NCBI GenBank assembly: GCA_017482385.1
Contig: JAFUNI010000023.1
Span: 1 to 64,000 of the forward strand
DNA: 64,000 bases
Direction: 5' to 3'
Source of the DNA: Oscillospiraceae bacterium
Lineage (GTDB): Bacteria > Bacillota > Clostridia > Oscillospirales > Oscillospiraceae
Below, one piece after another: positions 1 to 9,615 of this stretch. Each line of letters starts with the position of its first letter. Position 1 is the first letter of the stretch. The position numbers and the translations under genes are program-made. The notes under the pieces were generated by a model. That model did no database searches. It was not told where the DNA came from and worked only from the letters and a program-made list of their open reading frames with translations.

Positions 1-94
1 CCACATACCCCAACCGGTGTTCTCGCATATCCATTATAACATTGAGCTTGTACTCTGCGCTATAGTTTTTGTATTCTTGTCCCTTTTTTGCCAT
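1..94 (-). CDS. IS3-family transposase OrfA, N-terminal fragment
   Basis: Thirty-one codons are visible from an ATG at 94, reading MAKKGQEYKNYSAEYKLNVI and then MDMREHRLGYV before the window ends. Short OrfA proteins of IS3-family elements begin this way, with a Lys/Gln-rich start followed by a Y-S-x-E-x-K-L-x-V-I segment that opens the helix-turn-helix domain used to bind the element ends. In complete elements OrfA is joined to the DDE-type OrfB by a -1 frameshift; OrfB is not visible here. The start codon lies 40 bases inside the putative IS end, as expected. Whether the element is intact cannot be judged. Confidence 0.65.
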   Translation of the reverse strand, partial: MAKKGQEYKNYSAEYKLNVIMDMREHRLGYV

Positions 95-134
95 AAAAAT
101 ATACACCCCAAAAGTGTCTAACTTTTGGGGTGCA
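1..134 (-). mobile_element. End of an IS3-family insertion sequence (cut by window edge)
   Basis: The stretch holds the start of a transposase OrfA reading leftwards and, outside it, a perfect 12-bp inverted repeat (104-115 with 121-132, loop gtcta). Read on the minus strand, the putative end begins TGCACCCCAAAAGTTAGACA, and ends of the TG...AAAAGTTAGAC type are familiar from IS3/IS150-group elements. I place the terminus at about 134, only 24 bases beyond the mfd stop codon. The other end and any target duplication lie outside the window, so exact borders are inferred. Confidence 0.7.
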
Positions 135-158
135 TATCATTTCAGCACGCATTTTTCT

Positions 159-3100
159 TTATACAGGGATACATTTTTTGTACCGCTCGATAAGGGCTTT
201 GGATTGCCGCAGACTGTCCACACCCGGCGCAAGGCGTAGCCGCATAGTGGGCTCCTTGGCAGAGGCAATGAGCTGTACCCGGTTCTTATAATCCGGATCG
301 TTGCACAGGTTTGTGATGGCCTCGAAATTGAGGTTTGTCATGGTAAACTGCACCTCGGAAGCCTTCTGCCGAATGTCACAGATTCCCACATTCCGGGCAT
401 TGGCACGGAGCAACGCAATCTCCACCAGATTGAGCACACCCTTGGGCGGCTCACCGTAGCGGTCTACGATCTCATCCAGCAGATCGTCCGCATCCTCTTG
501 GGAGCGGATAGCAGCCATGCGTCGGTACAGGTCCATCCGTTCTTCGCCCCGGGCCACATAGTCCTTATCCACATTGGCGGTCACATTCAGATCGGCGGTG
601 CAATCCGGCTCCTTGGCTTTTTCGCCCCGTTCCTCCAAAACTGCCTCATCCAGCAGCTTCAGATACATATCATAGCCCACGCTCATCATATGACCGGATT
701 GTTCCGCACCCAGCAGATTGCCTGCGCCCCGGATCTCTAAGTCACGCATGGCGATCTTGAAGCCCGAGCCGAACTCTGCAAAGTCCCGGATAGCGGACAG
801 CCGCTTCTCCGCTACTTCTGTAAGATTCTTGTCCGGGCGGTAGGTGAAATAGGCATAGGCGTGGCGGGTGGAACGGCCCACACGGCCGCGGAGTTGATGG
901 AGCTGACTGAGACCAAACCGGTCAGCGTTTTCGATGATCAAGGTGTTCACATTGGCAATATCCAGGCCGGTCTCAATGATGGTGGTGCAGACTAAAACTT
1001 GGATCTCACCGTCAGCCATAGACCGCATCACATCGCTGAGGGCATCTTCACCCATCTTGCCGTGGGCAACAGCCACAGAGAGACCGGGGATCCGGTTTTT
1101 CAGTGCCGCAGCACATCGGTCAATGGTTTCTACCCGATTGTGCAGATAGTAGACCTGGCCGCCCCGTTCGATTTCTCTGCGGATAGCATCGTCTAAAATT
1201 GCGTTGCTGTGTTCCATCACATAGGTCTGTACAGGATAGCGGTCTGCGGGAGGTTCTTCTATGGTGGACATATCCCGAATGCCGGACAGAGCCATATTAA
1301 GCGTCCGAGGAATGGGTGTTGCCGACAGTGTCAACACATCCACGCCCTTGGAGATCTCTTTCAAGCGCTCTTTATGGCTGACACCGAACCGCTGTTCTTC
1401 GTCCACAACCAGCAGACCCAAGTCCTTAAATTCTACGCTCTTTTGCAGCAGCTTATGAGTGCCGATGATGAGATCCACACCGCCGGCCCTTAAGTTTTGC
1501 AGAGTCTTTTGCTGCTGGGTGGGGGTGCGGAAACGACTGAGCACATCGATGTTGACAGGGAAACCCCGGAACCGGGCCACAGCGGTCTGATAATGCTGCT
1601 GGGCCAAAACGGTGGTGGGCACCAAAATTGCCACCTGCTTGCCGTCCATAATGGCTTTCATCACAGCTCGGAGGGCTACCTCCGTCTTGCCAAAGCCCAC
1701 ATCGCCGCAAAGCAGCCGATCCATGGGGATGGGCGACTCCATATCCTTTTTAATATCTGCGATACACCGCAGCTGATCGTCGGTCTCCGGGTAGGGGAAA
1801 TTGTCCTCAAATTCCTTCTGCCAGAGGGAGTCGGCTGCAAAGGCAAAACCCTCCTGCCTGCGCCGGGCGGCATAAAGCTGAATCAGCTCTCCGGCCATAT
1901 CCTTGGCAGCCTTCCGGGCTTTGGCCTTGGTTTTTTGCCAGGTTTCCGTACCGATTTTGTTTAATTTTACATTAGCATCTTCGCCACCGCCAATGTATTT
2001 GCTCACCAGATCCAACTGGGTGGCAGGTACAAACAGGGTGTCAGACCCTTGATAGGCAATTTTAATATAATCCTTAACAGCGCCGTCCACCTTGATCTGC
2101 TCCATAGCAACAAAGCGGCCGATGCCGTAGTTTTCGTGAACCACAAGGTCACCGGGGCTCAAATCCGTAAAGGAATTGAGCTTTTGCCGGTTGGTGGCAG
2201 ATTTTTTTGTTGATTTCCGCTTGGGTTCTGTTTTGCCGGTAAGCTGACCCTCGGTGAGGATGGCCAGCTTGCCGTTGGGATATTCCATGCCGTAGGGAAG
2301 TGAACCCTCAGCCAGAAAGATTTGTCCCGGCTTGGGCATAGAAGTCAAGGGAATACAAAGGAACGCAGAAAGTCCGCGGCTGCTCAGCATCTCCTGCAGC
2401 AGCTCTGCTCTGCGCCGGGAACCGCACAGCACCAGGCTGGAAAACTCCATCTTCTGATAATGCTGCAGGTCACTGGCGGCAGTATCCAAATTGCCACCGT
2501 AGCCGGGTAACTGCTTTGCAGTCATAGGCAGCAACTGATGGGGCAGGCAGTTCTCGGGGTAGCTTGATGCGGCAAAGGTGTCCAGGTACAGCAGCGGATG
2601 GTTTTCAATGCCGTCGCAAAAATCCTCCCATTGCCACACAAAATCGCACAGCTCACCGGCGACCAAGCCGCCTTGCAGCAGGCTGTCCAGCTGCATGCCC
2701 ACATCCTCGACCCGGGTGCGGGCGGCCCGGTGCAGGCTGCCCTGGTCGCAGAGAACCACCGTTGCGTTTTCCGGAATGTAGGAAACAGCAGTGGCGATTT
2801 CAGGATAAATCAGTGCCATATACCGGTCAGAAGCAGGATTTTGAATGCCGTTTTGGTACTTTTCCAAATCCTTTTCCAGGGTCTTGATCAAATCCTCGTT
2901 GGGGTTCTTCCGTCTGCGTTGCCGGGCAATCAGCCGGTTAATATCTTCGCACAAACCGGACAGCCCCTCCGGATGCAGCCGGGGCTGGGTCTCACCGATG
3001 GGCAGAATGGTGAGTTCGTTTACATTCTCCGTGCGCCGCTGTGTGTCCGGGTCAAAATAACCCATAGTGTCCAGCTCATCACCAAAGAACTCTGCCCGGA

Positions 3101-3668
3101 CAGGCTGTTCAGCGGCAGGGGAGTACACATCCAAAATGCCACCACGCACAGCAAACTGACCGGGACCTTCTACCATGCCGCAACGGCTGTAACCGGCCTG
3201 GGCAAGCAGTGAGAGGAGAGAATCCATAGGATATTCCTTGCCAACTTCCAAAGTAAAAGCGGCCTTAAGGAGAACCTCCGGCGGTATGGTTCGCTGGCTG
3301 AGGGCATCCCAGGACATGATCTGCAAGCGAGTCTTACCCAAAGACAGCTCATAAAGCTGTCGCAGTCGCTTTTGCTCCCAACCACGGGATACCACTGCGC
3401 TGTCATACAGGGTCAGTTCCCGGGAGGGAAGGACGGGGCAGTCAATCCCTAAAAAGGCTTTCAGCTCCTGACAGAGCCGTTTAGCGGCCAAATCATCCTG
3501 GCAGATCGCTACCAGGGGCATTTGGGTGTGGGTATAAATGCCTGCAATGATATGACTGCGGTTGATCTGACCGATACCGGTGATGGCGGCAGACTTGCCG
3601 CTTGTCAGAGTTTCCAGGGCCGCAGTGTATTCGGGCATTGTTTTTAAGATATCCAGCAGTTTATCCAT
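159..3668 (-). CDS. mfd: Transcription-repair coupling factor Mfd
   Basis: Mfd is a DNA translocase that removes RNA polymerase stalled at lesions and recruits UvrA. The 1169-residue product has the full family length. A UvrB-like N-terminal region comes first, then a CarD-like RNA-polymerase interaction domain near residue 506 (LSPGDLVVHENYGIGRF). The superfamily 2 helicase core follows, with Walker A GDVGFGKTE near 659 and a DEEQ box near 756, and a TRCF-type C-terminal domain ends the protein. I start at ATG 3668 (MDKLLDILKTMPEY) because GAGGTG lies 7 bases upstream; the open frame runs ten codons further without a better signal. It lies downstream of prs and pth on the same strand, and an IS element abuts its 3' side. 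With uvrA and uvrB nearby, much of nucleotide excision repair is encoded within 12 kb. Confidence 0.97.
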   Translation of the reverse strand: MDKLLDILKTMPEYTAALETLTSGKSAAITGIGQINRSHIIAGIYTHTQMPLVAICQDDLAAKRLCQELKAFLGIDCPVLPSRELTLYDSAVVSRGWEQKRLRQLYELSLGKTRLQIMSWDALSQRTIPPEVLLKAAFTLEVGKEYPMDSLLSLLAQAGYSRCGMVEGPGQFAVRGGILDVYSPAAEQPVRAEFFGDELDTMGYFDPDTQRRTENVNELTILPIGETQPRLHPEGLSGLCEDINRLIARQRRRKNPNEDLIKTLEKDLEKYQNGIQNPASDRYMALIYPEIATAVSYIPENATVVLCDQGSLHRAARTRVEDVGMQLDSLLQGGLVAGELCDFVWQWEDFCDGIENHPLLYLDTFAASSYPENCLPHQLLPMTAKQLPGYGGNLDTAASDLQHYQKMEFSSLVLCGSRRRAELLQEMLSSRGLSAFLCIPLTSMPKPGQIFLAEGSLPYGMEYPNGKLAILTEGQLTGKTEPKRKSTKKSATNRQKLNSFTDLSPGDLVVHENYGIGRFVAMEQIKVDGAVKDYIKIAYQGSDTLFVPATQLDLVSKYIGGGEDANVKLNKIGTETWQKTKAKARKAAKDMAGELIQLYAARRRQEGFAFAADSLWQKEFEDNFPYPETDDQLRCIADIKKDMESPIPMDRLLCGDVGFGKTEVALRAVMKAIMDGKQVAILVPTTVLAQQHYQTAVARFRGFPVNIDVLSRFRTPTQQQKTLQNLRAGGVDLIIGTHKLLQKSVEFKDLGLLVVDEEQRFGVSHKERLKEISKGVDVLTLSATPIPRTLNMALSGIRDMSTIEEPPADRYPVQTYVMEHSNAILDDAIRREIERGGQVYYLHNRVETIDRCAAALKNRIPGLSVAVAHGKMGEDALSDVMRSMADGEIQVLVCTTIIETGLDIANVNTLIIENADRFGLSQLHQLRGRVGRSTRHAYAYFTYRPDKNLTEVAEKRLSAIRDFAEFGSGFKIAMRDLEIRGAGNLLGAEQSGHMMSVGYDMYLKLLDEAVLEERGEKAKEPDCTADLNVTANVDKDYVARGEERMDLYRRMAAIRSQEDADDLLDEIVDRYGEPPKGVLNLVEIALLRANARNVGICDIRQKASEVQFTMTNLNFEAITNLCNDPDYKNRVQLIASAKEPTMRLRLAPGVDSLRQSKALIERYKKCIPV

Positions 3669-3707
3669 AACACACCTCAAAAAGATAATTCTCTCCACGT
3701 AACAATG

Positions 3708-3736
3708 CGGAAAGGGGGAAAATACCCCCCTTTCCG
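3708..3736 (-). other. Stem-loop between pth and mfd
   Basis: An 11-bp stem (3708-3718 with 3726-3736, CGGAAAGGGGG against its complement) sits just after the pth stop codon. There is no U-run on either strand after the stem, so it is a weak candidate for a terminator. It may act as an mRNA processing or stability element between pth and mfd. Confidence 0.45.
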
Positions 3737-3752
3737 TGGTGAAACAACAATA

Positions 3753-4346
3753 TTATGCTTTAAATCCGTTAAACTGATTGGCAGCTTTGGGAACACCCTG
3801 TTCGATAATGCACAGGGCTGCCTCACCTGCGGGTTTCAAAGCTGCATCCACAGCTTTTTGCTCTGCTGCGGTAAATCCGCTGAGAACCCAATCAGCCAGA
3901 TCCTGCTCCGGATGGGGTTTTGCGCCTACGCCGATCTTCACTCTGGGAAAATCTTGTGAACCTAATTCCCGAATCACAGATTTGATGCCGTTGTGACCGC
4001 CGGCAGAGCCGTCACCGCGAACACGCAACCGCCCCGGCTCCAAGGAAATGTCGTCAAACAGAACGATGATCCGGGCAGGGGGGATGTTGTAGTAAGCAGA
4101 CATCTGCAGCACAGATCGGCCCGAGGCGTTCATCAAGGTCTGCGGCTTCAGCAGGAACAGCTTTGTTCCTTTATAGGTGGTTTGCCCGTACAGACCCTGG
4201 AACTTGCCCTTGTCAATCTTGCAGTCAAGGCTCTCTGCAAGCAGGTCAATGGCACGGAAACCGCAGTTGTGCCGGGTACGTTCATATTCCTTGCCGGGAT
4301 TGCCAAGACCGACGATCAGCCAGCTTTCCTGATTACGTCCAAACAC
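3753..4346 (-). CDS. pth: Peptidyl-tRNA hydrolase
   Basis: Pth releases tRNA from peptidyl-tRNA that drops off ribosomes. The 197-residue protein shows the family core: IVGLGNPGKEYERTRHN near the N-terminus, containing the conserved Asn (N16) and catalytic His (H26), followed by FDDISLEPGRLRVRGDGSAG with the conserved Asp, and GGHNGIKSV. The start is a GTG at 4346, because an in-frame TAA lies two codons upstream. It begins 3 bases after the prs stop on the same strand, with only a weak ribosome binding site, so translation is probably coupled to prs. The prs-pth-mfd order is a common Firmicutes arrangement. Confidence 0.96.
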   Translation of the reverse strand: MFGRNQESWLIVGLGNPGKEYERTRHNCGFRAIDLLAESLDCKIDKGKFQGLYGQTTYKGTKLFLLKPQTLMNASGRSVLQMSAYYNIPPARIIVLFDDISLEPGRLRVRGDGSAGGHNGIKSVIRELGSQDFPRVKIGVGAKPHPEQDLADWVLSGFTAAEQKAVDAALKPAGEAALCIIEQGVPKAANQFNGFKA

Positions 4347-4349
4347 GGC

Positions 4350-5315
4350 TTAGAACAGGTCAGCAATGGAAGTGCCGCCGTGAACGTGGGAAATAGCCCG
4401 GGCGAAGATGGGAGCCACATCCAGCTGCTTGATCTTCTTGCAGGGGCAGTCAGCAGGCACAGGAATGGTGTTGTGCACAACCACTTCCTGGATGGGGGAC
4501 TTCTCGATCCGCTCGAAAGCAGGACCGGACAGCACGCCGTGGGTAGCGCAGGCGTAAACTGCCTTGGCGCCGCCGATCTCCACCAAAGCCTGAGCAGCGT
4601 TGCACAGAGAACCGGCAGTATCGATCATATCGTCAAACAGGATGCAGGTCTTGCCCTTCACATCACCGATGACGTTCATAACTTCGCACACATTGGCCTT
4701 CTGACGGCGCTTATCTACAATTGCCAGGCCCATATGTACCTTTGCGGCAAAAGCACGGGCGCGAGCCACAGAGCCGACGTCGGGGGAGACGACTACGAAT
4801 TCGTCGTGGTTATACTTATCCTCGGGGAACTTATCCAAATAGTATTTCACAAAGGTGGGGTTGCCCAGCAGGTGATCCACAGGAATATCGAAGAAACCCT
4901 GGATCTGTGCGGCGTGCAGGTCCATAGTCAGCACACGGTCAGCGCCGGCAGCGGTGATCATATTGGCGACCAGCTTGGCGGTGATGGGATCGCGGCTCTT
5001 GGCCTTGCGGTCCTGACGGGCATAGCCAAAGTAGGGAATAACCGCAGTGATACGGCCGGCAGAAGCCCGGCGGCATGCGTCGATCATAACCAGCAGCTCC
5101 ATCAAATGGTTGTTGACAGGCTTGCAGGTGGACTGGATCAGAAATACGTCAGCGCCACGAACAGTTTCGTTCAAGGATACAGCAACTTCACCGTCGGAGA
5201 AGGTCTGTACCACACCGTTACCCAGCTCCAGGCCCAGCTCTTTGCACACAGTTTTGGCAAATTCGGGGTTGGAGTTACCGCAGAAGACTTTGATGTTTTC
5301 ACCGTAAGCTATCAT
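4350..5315 (-). CDS. prs: Ribose-phosphate pyrophosphokinase (PRPP synthase)
   Basis: This enzyme makes PRPP from ribose 5-phosphate and ATP, the common precursor of the purine and pyrimidine operons found later in the window. The 321-residue protein has the class I layout: the ATP-binding flexible loop RQDRKAKSRDPITAKLVAN around residues 100-120, catalytic histidines in TMDLHAAQIQGFF, and the PRPP-binding motif CILFDDMIDTAGS near residue 220. ATG 5315 is preceded by GAGGT at suitable spacing. It heads the minus-strand unit prs-pth-mfd and has its own consensus-like promoter. Confidence 0.97.
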   Translation of the reverse strand: MIAYGENIKVFCGNSNPEFAKTVCKELGLELGNGVVQTFSDGEVAVSLNETVRGADVFLIQSTCKPVNNHLMELLVMIDACRRASAGRITAVIPYFGYARQDRKAKSRDPITAKLVANMITAAGADRVLTMDLHAAQIQGFFDIPVDHLLGNPTFVKYYLDKFPEDKYNHDEFVVVSPDVGSVARARAFAAKVHMGLAIVDKRRQKANVCEVMNVIGDVKGKTCILFDDMIDTAGSLCNAAQALVEIGGAKAVYACATHGVLSGPAFERIEKSPIQEVVVHNTIPVPADCPCKKIKQLDVAPIFARAISHVHGGTSIADLF

Positions 5316-5382
5316 CTTTTGAAATACCTCGCTCTTTCATCTATTTCTGCCTGTGGCCATACCACAAGCCATTCTAAGACAC

Positions 5383-5411
5383 ATTATAGCCCAACCCCCA
5401 CGGAAATGCAA
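5383..5411 (-). promoter_or_regulatory. Sigma-A-type promoter for prs
   Basis: On the minus strand TTGCAT (5406-5411) and TATAAT (5383-5388) are separated by 17 bases. The start codon of prs lies about 68 bases downstream of the -10. Confidence 0.8.
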
Positions 5412-5513
5412 CACAAAAGCAAAAGAAAAACCAACAAAAAAGCGGAAATCTTTTTTGCGGATTTATACGAAATCCCCCAACAGGCCAAGAAAAGATTTCA
5501 TTTGCAATTTTAC

Positions 5514-5542
5514 TTGTGCATTTGGCTGTTTTGTGTTATACT
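5514..5542 (+). promoter_or_regulatory. Sigma-A-type promoter for uvrA
   Basis: TTGTGC (5514-5519) and TATACT (5537-5542) are 17 bases apart and the -10 is extended (TGT before TATACT). Divergent from the prs promoter, about 100 bases apart. I saw no LexA-type palindrome (GAAC-N4-GTTC) in this leader by eye. Confidence 0.8.
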
Positions 5543-5575
5543 ATTTTGAAGACTTTTTGCGGAGTGAAGGCGAAT

Positions 5576-8398
5576 ATGAACGATAAGATTGTCATAAAAG
5601 GCGCAAGAGAAAACAATTTAAAAAATGTGGATCTGACCATTCCCAGAGATAAACTGGTGGTGTTTACGGGCCTTTCCGGTTCCGGTAAATCCAGTTTGGC
5701 CTTCGATACCGTTTATGCCGAGGGCCAGCGGCGGTATGTGGAGAGCTTAAGCTCCTATGCCCGGCAGTTTTTGGGACAGATGGACAAGCCGGACGTGGAT
5801 TCCATCGATGGCCTTTCTCCGGCTATTTCCATCGACCAAAAGACTACCTCTAAAAACCCCCGTTCTACCGTTGGTACAGTTACGGAGATTTATGACTACC
5901 TGCGTCTTCTTTGGGCCCGGGTGGGTGTTCCCCATTGCCCCAAATGCGGCAAGGAGATCGCCCGGCAGACCATCGACCAAATTGTGGACAGAGTAGAAGC
6001 ATTGGGAGAGGGAACCCGCTTTTTGGTGCTTTCTCCTGTGATCCGGGGCAAAAAAGGCGAGCATGTCAAGGTGTTTGAGGATGCCCGGAAGCAGGGCTTT
6101 GCCCGTGTGCGGGTGGACGGCATTTTGTATGACCTTGCCGAGGAAATCACTCTGGAAAAGAACAAAAAGCATACCATCGAGCTGGTGGTGGACCGCTTGG
6201 TGATCCGGGAGGGTCAGCGCCGCCGTCTGACCGACTCTATTGAAACTGCCTGCAGCCATTCCGGCGGTTTGTTGACTGTCAGCCTGCCCGATACCGGCGA
6301 GGAACTGAGCTTTTCTCAGAACTATGCCTGTGAGGATTGCGGAATCAGCTTGACTGAATTAGAGCCAAGAATGTTCTCTTTCAACAATCCTGCCGGTGCT
6401 TGCCCGGAATGTACCGGCTTGGGCTTCCGTTTAGAGGCAGATGAGGATCTGGTCATTCCCGACAAGACAAAATCCATTTTTGACGGCGCAATCCAGGCCT
6501 CCGGTTGGAGCAATGCCCGGACGGATTCTATTTTCAGAATGTATTTTGAAGCTCTGGCGCAAAAGTACCATTTTTCCCTGACCGCGCCGGTGCAGGAGCT
6601 GTCCCGGGAGGCTATGGATGTGATTCTCTACGGCACCAAGGGCGAAAAACTCCGTATGACCTATAACCGTGGCAACGGCATGGGTGTTTTGGAGCAGCCC
6701 TTTGAGGGTATTCTCAATAATATCAGCCGCCGTTTCCGGGAGACCCAGTCCGATGCTGCCCGGAAAGAATTGGAAGAATGTATGGCTACAGCGCCCTGCC
6801 CCTGCTGCCACGGCGACCGCCTGTCTGATATAGCCCGGGCGGTGACGGTTGGCGGCATTGGCATTATGGACTTCTGCCGGATGAATGTAGGCCAGGCCCT
6901 GGAATTTATGGAAAACCTCCACTTGGAGGGCAATATGGCTTTGGTGGCAGCGCAGATCGTAAAAGAGATCCAGGCGCGGCTGCGTTTTCTCACAGATGTT
7001 GGCCTGCAATATCTGACCCTTTCCCGGGCAGCCGGAACGCTGTCCGGCGGTGAGAGCCAGCGAATCCGTTTGGCTACCCAAATCGGTTCTTCGCTGATGG
7101 GTGTTCTCTATATCCTGGACGAGCCTTCTATTGGTTTGCACCAACGGGACAACGATAAGCTCCTTGCTACCTTAAAGCGCCTGCGTGACCTGGGCAATAC
7201 CCTTATCGTGGTGGAGCATGACGAGGATACCATGCGCGCCGCAGACTTTATCGTAGATGTAGGTCCGGGCGCAGGCTCCCACGGCGGCGAGATCGTGGCA
7301 GCCGGCACGTTGGAGGATATCTGCAAGGAAAAACGTTCCGTGACCGGTCAGTACCTTACCGGATTTAAGAAAATTCCCATACCTGCCACCCGACGGAAAG
7401 GAAACGGCAAGACCTTGACCATTGAGGGCGCAGAAGCCAATAATTTGAAAAATGTGGATGTTTCCATTCCTTTGGGAACACTGACCTGCGTTACCGGCGT
7501 ATCCGGTTCCGGTAAATCCAGCTTGGTGAACGAGGTGCTGAATAAGACCCTCTTGGGCAAGCTGAATCACGCCCGGACCCGTCCCGGACAGTGCCGCTGC
7601 GTAACCGGAATGGAGCATTTGGATAAGGTCATCGATATTGATCAAAGCCCCATTGGGCGTACACCCCGCTCCAACCCTGCCACCTATACCGGTCTGTTTA
7701 ATGACATCCGAGACCTGTTTGCCTCCACGGCAGATGCTAAGATCCGCGGTTACGGTCCCGGCCGTTTCTCCTTTAATGTGAAGGGTGGTCGCTGCGAGGC
7801 ATGCAGCGGTGACGGTTTGGTGAAGATCGAAATGCACTTCCTGGCGGATGTGTATGTGCCCTGTGAAGTCTGCCGCGGCCAGCGCTACAATCGGGAGACC
7901 CTGGAGGTCCAGTACAAGGGCAAGAACATTGCCCAGGTGCTGGATATGACAGCCGAAGAAGCCCTGGATTTCTTTGAAAACCTGCCCAAGATCCGCCGAA
8001 AAGCACAGGCTTTGGTGGAGGTTGGCCTGGGCTATGTGAAGCTGGGTCAATCCAGCACAACTCTGTCCGGCGGCGAAGCCCAGCGGGTGAAGCTGGCAAC
8101 AGAGCTGTCCCGGGTGTCCACAGGCCGTACCATCTATATCTTGGATGAGCCTACCACCGGTCTGCATACCGCTGATGTCCACAAGCTGATCGAAGTGTTG
8201 CAGCAACTGGTGGATGCGGGCAATACCGTACTGGTGATTGAGCACAATTTGGATGTGATCAAAACTGCCGACCATATTATCGACCTTGGCCCGGAGGGCG
8301 GAGACGAGGGCGGTTATGTGGTTGCCACCGGTACACCCGAGGAGGTTGCCCAGGTAGAGGGCAGTTATACCGGTGCATATTTGAAGCGTAGCTTATAA
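5576..8398 (+). CDS. uvrA: Excinuclease ABC subunit A
   Basis: UvrA is the damage-sensing ATPase of nucleotide excision repair and loads UvrB. The 940-residue product has two ABC modules. The first has Walker [11 protein letters not shown] near residue 31, signature [12 protein letters not shown] near 490 and Walker [10 protein letters not shown] near 512. The second has Walker [11 protein letters not shown] near 640, signature [12 protein letters not shown] near 830 and ILDEPTTGL. Zinc ligands are visible as CPKC near 120, the CEDC/CPEC pair at about 252-281 and the CEAC/CEVC pair near 740. I chose ATG 5576 ([13 protein letters not shown]) with GGAG upstream; an upstream in-frame ATG would start inside the promoter. 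Length matches the family. Confidence 0.98.
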   Translation: MNDKIVIKGARENNLKNVDLTIPRDKLVVFTGLSGSGKSSLAFDTVYAEGQRRYVESLSSYARQFLGQMDKPDVDSIDGLSPAISIDQKTTSKNPRSTVGTVTEIYDYLRLLWARVGVPHCPKCGKEIARQTIDQIVDRVEALGEGTRFLVLSPVIRGKKGEHVKVFEDARKQGFARVRVDGILYDLAEEITLEKNKKHTIELVVDRLVIREGQRRRLTDSIETACSHSGGLLTVSLPDTGEELSFSQNYACEDCGISLTELEPRMFSFNNPAGACPECTGLGFRLEADEDLVIPDKTKSIFDGAIQASGWSNARTDSIFRMYFEALAQKYHFSLTAPVQELSREAMDVILYGTKGEKLRMTYNRGNGMGVLEQPFEGILNNISRRFRETQSDAARKELEECMATAPCPCCHGDRLSDIARAVTVGGIGIMDFCRMNVGQALEFMENLHLEGNMALVAAQIVKEIQARLRFLTDVGLQYLTLSRAAGTLSGGESQRIRLATQIGSSLMGVLYILDEPSIGLHQRDNDKLLATLKRLRDLGNTLIVVEHDEDTMRAADFIVDVGPGAGSHGGEIVAAGTLEDICKEKRSVTGQYLTGFKKIPIPATRRKGNGKTLTIEGAEANNLKNVDVSIPLGTLTCVTGVSGSGKSSLVNEVLNKTLLGKLNHARTRPGQCRCVTGMEHLDKVIDIDQSPIGRTPRSNPATYTGLFNDIRDLFASTADAKIRGYGPGRFSFNVKGGRCEACSGDGLVKIEMHFLADVYVPCEVCRGQRYNRETLEVQYKGKNIAQVLDMTAEEALDFFENLPKIRRKAQALVEVGLGYVKLGQSSTTLSGGEAQRVKLATELSRVSTGRTIYILDEPTTGLHTADVHKLIEVLQQLVDAGNTVLVIEHNLDVIKTADHIIDLGPEGGDEGGYVVATGTPEEVAQVEGSYTGAYLKRSL

Positions 8399-8402
8399 AA
8401 AA

Positions 8403-8426
8403 TCCTGCCTGTGAAAACAGGCAGGA
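8403..8426 (-). terminator. Terminator between uvrA and the histidine kinase-like gene
   Basis: A 10-bp stem (TCCTGCCTGT, loop GAAA) lies between the convergent stop codons. On the minus strand it is followed by a run of six U, so it mainly ends the kinase-like gene; read from uvrA the U-run is absent. Confidence 0.8.
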
Positions 8427-8431
8427 AACAG

Positions 8432-9499
8432 TTAATTGATACTGCGGTAAGATTCCGTGGGGAGGACCTCAGCCAATTCAATGAGACCTCTGTCCCGACC
8501 ACCGGCGTAATCACCCATACGCAAAACGGGGGAGCGGAGATTGTCGGCATTTCCTTTCACAATGGGAATCGTCATTGTGATGCGGGTTTGCCCGGCAACG
8601 GGATTGTCCACCAAAATCGTACCGCCGTGGAAAGCGGCCACAGCGCTTGCCAAAGTCATGCCAAGGCCCAGGCCGTGGCGGGGGTCTTCAATTCCGGGTT
8701 CCCGGCGATACTGCTGCCACAGGCCTTGCTTCGGCAGATCTTCCGAATTGGTGTTGCATAGGGTGAAGGTCAAGCGGTTGCCATTTACAGCCAGATCAGC
8801 ATTTACTGCGCTGCCCTCCTGCGAGAATTTAGCTGCATTGGAGAGCAGATTGTAAACAGCCCGTTCGATTTTCTCCACATTTACAGCGCCAAAAACAGAC
8901 CCTGTTGGCCCGTTGTAGACAAGACGGATGCCGGTGTTTGTGAAAAAGCTTTGGGCCTTTTCCATAATCTCAGACATAAGAGAAACCAAGTCGGCTGTTT
9001 CCATTCCGGTCTTGCCGGCCTGGGTATAACCGTTGGCATCGGACATATTGCTGACGATCCGCAGCAGACGGTACAGATTCTGATTGATCTGACTGGTTTG
9101 CAGTTGCGTGTTTTCATCTCTTGTTTCCAAATTGGAAAACAACTGGTCTGCAACGGTCATCAAATTGGCCAGGGGAACGCGAAGCTGTGTGGCGGCCAAA
9201 GCCAGTGCCTGCAAGGCATCATCGTCCTCTGTGCGGCGAATGTGGAAGATATCGCATTCCCGGGTTCTGACCACGCTGGCAGGGCAGGGGACACCGCACA
9301 CATTGATATTCAGATACAGGTTACCGCTTTCAAAGCTTTGGTAAATATCCTGTTGCTCAGTGACGATTTCGCTGATATCCATACCCACCTGGAACTGTCT
9401 TTGTTCCGCCAAGGCATTGACAGCGATGATTGCGCCATCCTTCACACAAAAGGCGGGATAGTCAATGAGCTCCAGCCAGGGTAAGTTATTTGTATCCAA
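8432..9499 (-). CDS. Histidine-kinase-like protein lacking the phosphoacceptor His
   Basis: The 355-residue protein has an N-terminal PAS-like portion (roughly 1-90), a dimerisation segment and a C-terminal GHKL ATPase-like domain. I recognise the N box (ERAVYNLLSNAAKFS) and the G2 region (HGLGLGMTLASAVAAFHGG). Two hallmarks are altered. In AATQLRVPLANL, which aligns with the H box S-H-E-L-R-T-P-L, the His is Thr104. The DxGxG (G1) element is replaced by LCNTNSEDLP. No membrane segment is evident. The start is TTG 9499, eight bases after AAAGGAG. It may be a sensor pseudokinase or regulatory ATPase; no response regulator lies beside it. Confidence 0.75.
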   Translation of the reverse strand: MDTNNLPWLELIDYPAFCVKDGAIIAVNALAEQRQFQVGMDISEIVTEQQDIYQSFESGNLYLNINVCGVPCPASVVRTRECDIFHIRRTEDDDALQALALAATQLRVPLANLMTVADQLFSNLETRDENTQLQTSQINQNLYRLLRIVSNMSDANGYTQAGKTGMETADLVSLMSEIMEKAQSFFTNTGIRLVYNGPTGSVFGAVNVEKIERAVYNLLSNAAKFSQEGSAVNADLAVNGNRLTFTLCNTNSEDLPKQGLWQQYRREPGIEDPRHGLGLGMTLASAVAAFHGGTILVDNPVAGQTRITMTIPIVKGNADNLRSPVLRMGDYAGGRDRGLIELAEVLPTESYRSIN

Positions 9500-9560
9500 T
9501 TTGCCATCTCCTTTTGCAGATAGAATGTGCAGAAAACAGGAAAACTTTCCTACAACAACC

Positions 9561-9589
9561 ATTTTAACGAATAGATCTGAAAAAAGCAA
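9561..9589 (-). promoter_or_regulatory. Sigma-A-type promoter for the histidine kinase-like gene
   Basis: On the minus strand TTGCTT (9584-9589) and TAAAAT (9561-9566) are 17 bases apart. The TTG start lies about 60 bases downstream. Confidence 0.65.
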
Positions 9590-9615
9590 GAAAAATCCAC
9601 GAACGGAGTGAAAAT

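Noticed and set aside
3993-5549. 518-residue plus-strand open frame opposite pth and prs
   Set aside because: Covers both genes and their promoters in antisense; composition is not protein-like and pth and prs are certain.
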